Shown in pieces: positions 6,475 to 8,534 of a stretch of DNA of 8,534 bases. The translations under genes and the position numbers were made by a program. This stretch comes from Myxococcales bacterium (GTDB taxonomy: Bacteria > Myxococcota > Polyangia > Fen-1088). Location: assembly GCA_003153875.1 (NCBI GenBank), contig PMBY01000333.1:1-8534 (forward strand), written 5' to 3'. The stretch's first letter is position 1. Each line of letters starts with the position of its first letter. The notes beneath the pieces are model-generated. The model was not told the origin of the DNA. It saw only the letters and a program-made list of their open reading frames with translations, and searched no databases.

Positions 6475-6495
6475 TTGGTAAGAGGCTCTTACCAA
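6475..6495. promoter_or_regulatory. Perfect 21-bp palindrome, candidate operator between divergent genes
   Basis: The half-site TTGGTAAGAG (6475-6484) is followed by a single central G (6485) and then by its exact reverse complement (6486-6495). It lies 19 nt before the GTG start at 6515 and 72 nt before the divergent lipoprotein start at 6402. Ten paired bases per arm with one central base is typical of a binding site for a dimeric repressor or activator. As RNA it could form an 8-bp stem with a 5-nt loop, but no upstream plus-strand gene needs a terminator here. The cognate regulator is not in the window. Confidence 0.6.
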
Positions 6496-6514
6496 CCTCT
6501 CCTTTGGTCGCGGT

Positions 6515-8338
6515 GTGATCTGCGCGCTCCTTATCCTGAAATTGCTGGCCCTGCCGCTCGCCGGCCCTTCGGCTGAGGCGGCTGTGCCGGCTGAGCCTGC
6601 GCCAACCGCGCCGGCCGCGCAGGCTGAGGCTCCTGCTGCAGCGGAGCAACCAGCAGCGCCAACTCAGGCCAGCCCCACCCAACCAGCACCGACCGAGGCG
6701 CTGACGCCGGCTGCGGTTCCGGCCCCGGCCCCGGTTCCGGCTCCGGCCCCGAGCCCCGACAGCGGACATACGACCGATGAGTTGGCGGGGGCAGGGTACG
6801 TTCCGGGATACCGCGCGTATCAGGCGCTGACCTTGTCGCCACTTTCGCCCCGAGTTGGTGCCGCCCCTGGAGGCATCACGCCCGGCTTTGAGGCACCCAT
6901 GCCCTTCGGACAGTGGAACCTGCGCTTTGGCGGATTCATGACCGTCAGTTTCCAGGGCAGCATCGGCGAGCGCACCAACCCCGTGGCCGGCCAGAGCAAG
7001 ACGGTCATCCACGCGCCACAACAGACTCTCGACGAATACGCGTCGTTCGTGGGCACCAACACCATACCAGGGCAGTGGGTGGCGTTGAATTTCACCTACG
7101 GCAATGGCGTGGTCAGCGCCAACGTGAGCCTCAACACCTGGAATCCCACTGCGCCGACCACTTACTACCAGATCGGCAGCCAGATCTTCCTCATGAACGC
7201 CTTTCTCGAATTCACCATTCCGCAGATTGGTCCCCTGCGGCCGCGCGTGATGGCAGGATACTTTGGTCCCTTCTACGGCAGCCTCGCCGAGTACGGGTTG
7301 GGTATGTACACCAATCCCATGATCGGATCGCCCCGCGGGGTGGGCGAGCTGACTGTCATCGAGTATCGCCTGCAACCAACCTGGACCTTGTTTGTGGAGC
7401 ACGGTTTTGTGGGCAGTCGCAACGGCAACGTGCCGTGGAACGTGGTGCCCACTGGCGGCAACGGCGGTGCCAATCCCGTAATCCCGGCGGCCTGGGTGCA
7501 CCACGCCCACGTGGTTCTGCGCCGGACCGGCGACACTCAGTTCCACACCGGGTTGCACTACCTCTACAACTGGGCGCAGGACGATCGTTCGCAGCAGTTC
7601 CAAGACAACGGCACCACGCGCGAGGTTTTCGAAAATCAGATCAAGGATGGGAATATTACCGTGCTCGGGTGGGACGCCAACGCCCGCAACGCCTCCTGGG
7701 GCGCTGTGGGCGTCGGGGGCTCCTACATCCGGGGCGAGAATGCCTTCCTTCTGCGCGGGCTCAATACTTTTGGCGGCGAGGGCAATAATCTCACTGACCG
7801 TTGGTGGGGTCCGGACAGCCATGGCAATGGCAAGCTGTTCGTCTTGGGCCTCAACTACAACACCAGTCTGGGCCGCATGTTGCGACCGTCGTACTCGTCT
7901 GACGCCCCTGACGTGGCGATCAATGCGGGCTTTGTCATGGCCTACACGCTGACCAACACGCTCACGGCCCCGGGCACGGGTCCTGTTGGCTCCGCCCCCA
8001 TCGCCCCGGCTCCTTTGTCCGCTGACGTCGACCTGTTCAATCATCGCTCGCGCTACAAGTTCGGGCTCGAGTCGATCTACACCATGCGCCCGTGGGTGGC
8101 CGTGGCCTTGCGCACCGACTGCGTGGTGCCCAATTCCAAGGACCTGGGCGAGACTTTCTACGTGCTGGCGCCGCGGGTGGTGTTTCGTACCAACTGGGTC
8201 AGTCGTGAGTCGATCTCGATCATTTACGGCAGGTGGTTCTATGGCCCGCGCAGTCACCCGGAGGCGAGCTCCCTGTTGGCGAAAGACGTGGGCCTCGACA
8301 AAAACCTGGTCGTTTTCAACGTGAACATGTGGTGGTAA
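6515..8338 (+). CDS. Probable outer-membrane beta-barrel protein with Ala/Pro-rich linker, family not recognised
   Basis: The 607-residue product starts at GTG 6515, the only usual start after the in-frame TAA at 6479-6481; no Shine-Dalgarno sequence is visible. Residues 1-22 look like a signal peptide ending in 'AEA', though the only positive charge (Lys9) is inside the hydrophobic stretch, which is unusual. Residues 23 to about 85 are a low-complexity Ala/Pro/Gln/Glu linker. From about residue 130 ('WNLRFGGFMTVSFQG') the chain alternates strands and turns rich in Gly, Asn, Tyr and Trp, for example 'LRPRVMAGYFGPFYGSLAEYG', 'WGAVGVGGSYIRGENAFLLRG', 'VVFRTNWVSRESISIIYGRWFYGP', and ends 'VNMWW' with an aromatic terminus. 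This pattern fits a large porin-like barrel; I do not recognise a named family or substrate. A second exported protein begins 2 nt after the stop, indicating translational coupling. It may share control with the divergent lipoprotein gene. Confidence 0.75.
   Translation: MICALLILKLLALPLAGPSAEAAVPAEPAPTAPAAQAEAPAAAEQPAAPTQASPTQPAPTEALTPAAVPAPAPVPAPAPSPDSGHTTDELAGAGYVPGYRAYQALTLSPLSPRVGAAPGGITPGFEAPMPFGQWNLRFGGFMTVSFQGSIGERTNPVAGQSKTVIHAPQQTLDEYASFVGTNTIPGQWVALNFTYGNGVVSANVSLNTWNPTAPTTYYQIGSQIFLMNAFLEFTIPQIGPLRPRVMAGYFGPFYGSLAEYGLGMYTNPMIGSPRGVGELTVIEYRLQPTWTLFVEHGFVGSRNGNVPWNVVPTGGNGGANPVIPAAWVHHAHVVLRRTGDTQFHTGLHYLYNWAQDDRSQQFQDNGTTREVFENQIKDGNITVLGWDANARNASWGAVGVGGSYIRGENAFLLRGLNTFGGEGNNLTDRWWGPDSHGNGKLFVLGLNYNTSLGRMLRPSYSSDAPDVAINAGFVMAYTLTNTLTAPGTGPVGSAPIAPAPLSADVDLFNHRSRYKFGLESIYTMRPWVAVALRTDCVVPNSKDLGETFYVLAPRVVFRTNWVSRESISIIYGRWFYGPRSHPEASSLLAKDVGLDKNLVVFNVNMWW
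6715..6750 (+). repeat. Hexanucleotide GGNNCC tandem repeat inside the linker of the 607-aa barrel
   Basis: Six consecutive hexamers of the form GGYYCC (GGTTCC, GGCCCC, GGCCCC, GGTTCC, GGCTCC, GGCCCC) encode alternating Pro with Ala or Val in the linker after the signal peptide. Length changes in steps of 6 nt would keep the frame, so the linker can grow or shrink without breaking the protein. Confidence 0.75.
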
Positions 8339-8340
8339 CC

Positions 8341-8534
8341 ATGGATGACAGGTTCAACATACGCGCTTTGCGGGCACTGGCGATTGGGGCGGCGGGCGTG
8401 ACGCTGGCGAGCGCCGGCCCAGCCCACGCGCAGCAAGGTGCAGTGGTCACGTCGCCCGATGCGCTTGCCCAAGGGCTGCGCTTCGACCCTTCGCTCAGCC
8501 TCGATCCCACATTGCCTCAGGTGGCGGCCATGCC
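8341..8534 (+). CDS. N-terminal fragment of a secreted protein (continues past window end)
   Basis: The ATG at 8341 is 2 nt after the stop of the barrel gene, and the frame stays open for 64 codons to the window edge. The first 30 residues are a clear signal peptide: charged start 'MDDRFNIRALR', hydrophobic core 'ALAIGAAGVTLASAG', and cleavage after 'AHA' before Gln31. The remaining visible mature part ('SPDALAQGLRFDPSLSLDP') is too short to assign. The start is supported by the signal peptide, codon use like its neighbours, and tight spacing; a GGTGG upstream is at best a weak ribosome binding site. The product should reach the periplasm or beyond and is probably made together with the outer-membrane barrel. 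Confidence 0.75.
   Translation, partial: MDDRFNIRALRALAIGAAGVTLASAGPAHAQQGAVVTSPDALAQGLRFDPSLSLDPTLPQVAAM

Noticed and set aside
6455..6481. Eight-codon plus-strand frame ending inside the palindrome, possible leader peptide
   Set aside because: No ribosome binding site, no attenuator-type codon run, and the palindrome is better explained as a DNA operator.
6434..8257. 607-residue open frame on the minus strand opposite the 607-residue barrel gene
   Set aside because: It is the antisense shadow of a GC-rich gene: Arg/His/Gly-rich low complexity, no signal or domain, and it would overlap the divergent control region. The plus-strand frame has a signal peptide and barrel pattern.

Overview
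This is high-GC bacterial chromosomal DNA (strong G/C preference at third codon positions) carrying mostly cell-envelope genes. The style suggests a deltaproteobacterial or Myxococcota-type genome: a TIGR04551-like outer-membrane protein, Ala/Pro-rich linkers after signal peptides, a lipoprotein with an 'IDDFED' carbohydrate-binding-like domain, and a TonB-dependent receptor. That placement is an inference from protein style. There is no rRNA, tRNA, CRISPR array, transposase, integrase or phage gene that I can recognise.

Layout, left to right. (1) 1-1413 (+) is the C-terminal half of a TonB-dependent-receptor-like beta-barrel whose start lies upstream of the window. (2) 1434-2297 (+) follows 20 nt later and encodes a secreted protein made almost entirely of seven TPR repeats. 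(3) 2298-4244 (-) is convergent with it, the two stop codons touching with no spacer, and encodes a 648-aa outer-membrane barrel protein with a Pro/Gly/Met-rich linker. (4) 4320-5441 (+) is divergent from it across a compact 75-nt promoter region and encodes the cytoplasmic glycosidase NagZ (GH3, peptidoglycan recycling). (5) 5442-5676 is a repeat-rich, hairpin-forming spacer between convergent genes. (6) 5677-6402 (-) is a probable lipoprotein with a C-terminal jelly-roll-like domain. (7) 6403-6514 is a divergent control region with a perfect 21-bp palindrome. (8) 6515-8338 (+) is a 607-aa probable outer-membrane barrel with an Ala/Pro linker. (9) 8341-end (+) begins 2 nt after it and is the N-terminus of a secreted protein cut off by the window edge.

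How the genes may work together: the TonB receptor and TPR protein look co-transcribed, as do the 607-aa barrel and the exported protein after it. The lipoprotein and the 607-aa barrel share a palindromic control region and may be co-regulated. NagZ is the only clear enzyme and the only product without an export signal among the genes whose N-terminus is visible. I see no clearly new enzymatic or defence system. The points most worth following are the 21-bp palindrome, the TATNAT boxes placed 6-7 nt before Shine-Dalgarno-less starts (possible leaderless genes), the paired cysteines in two envelope proteins, and the unassigned barrel plus exported-protein pair.
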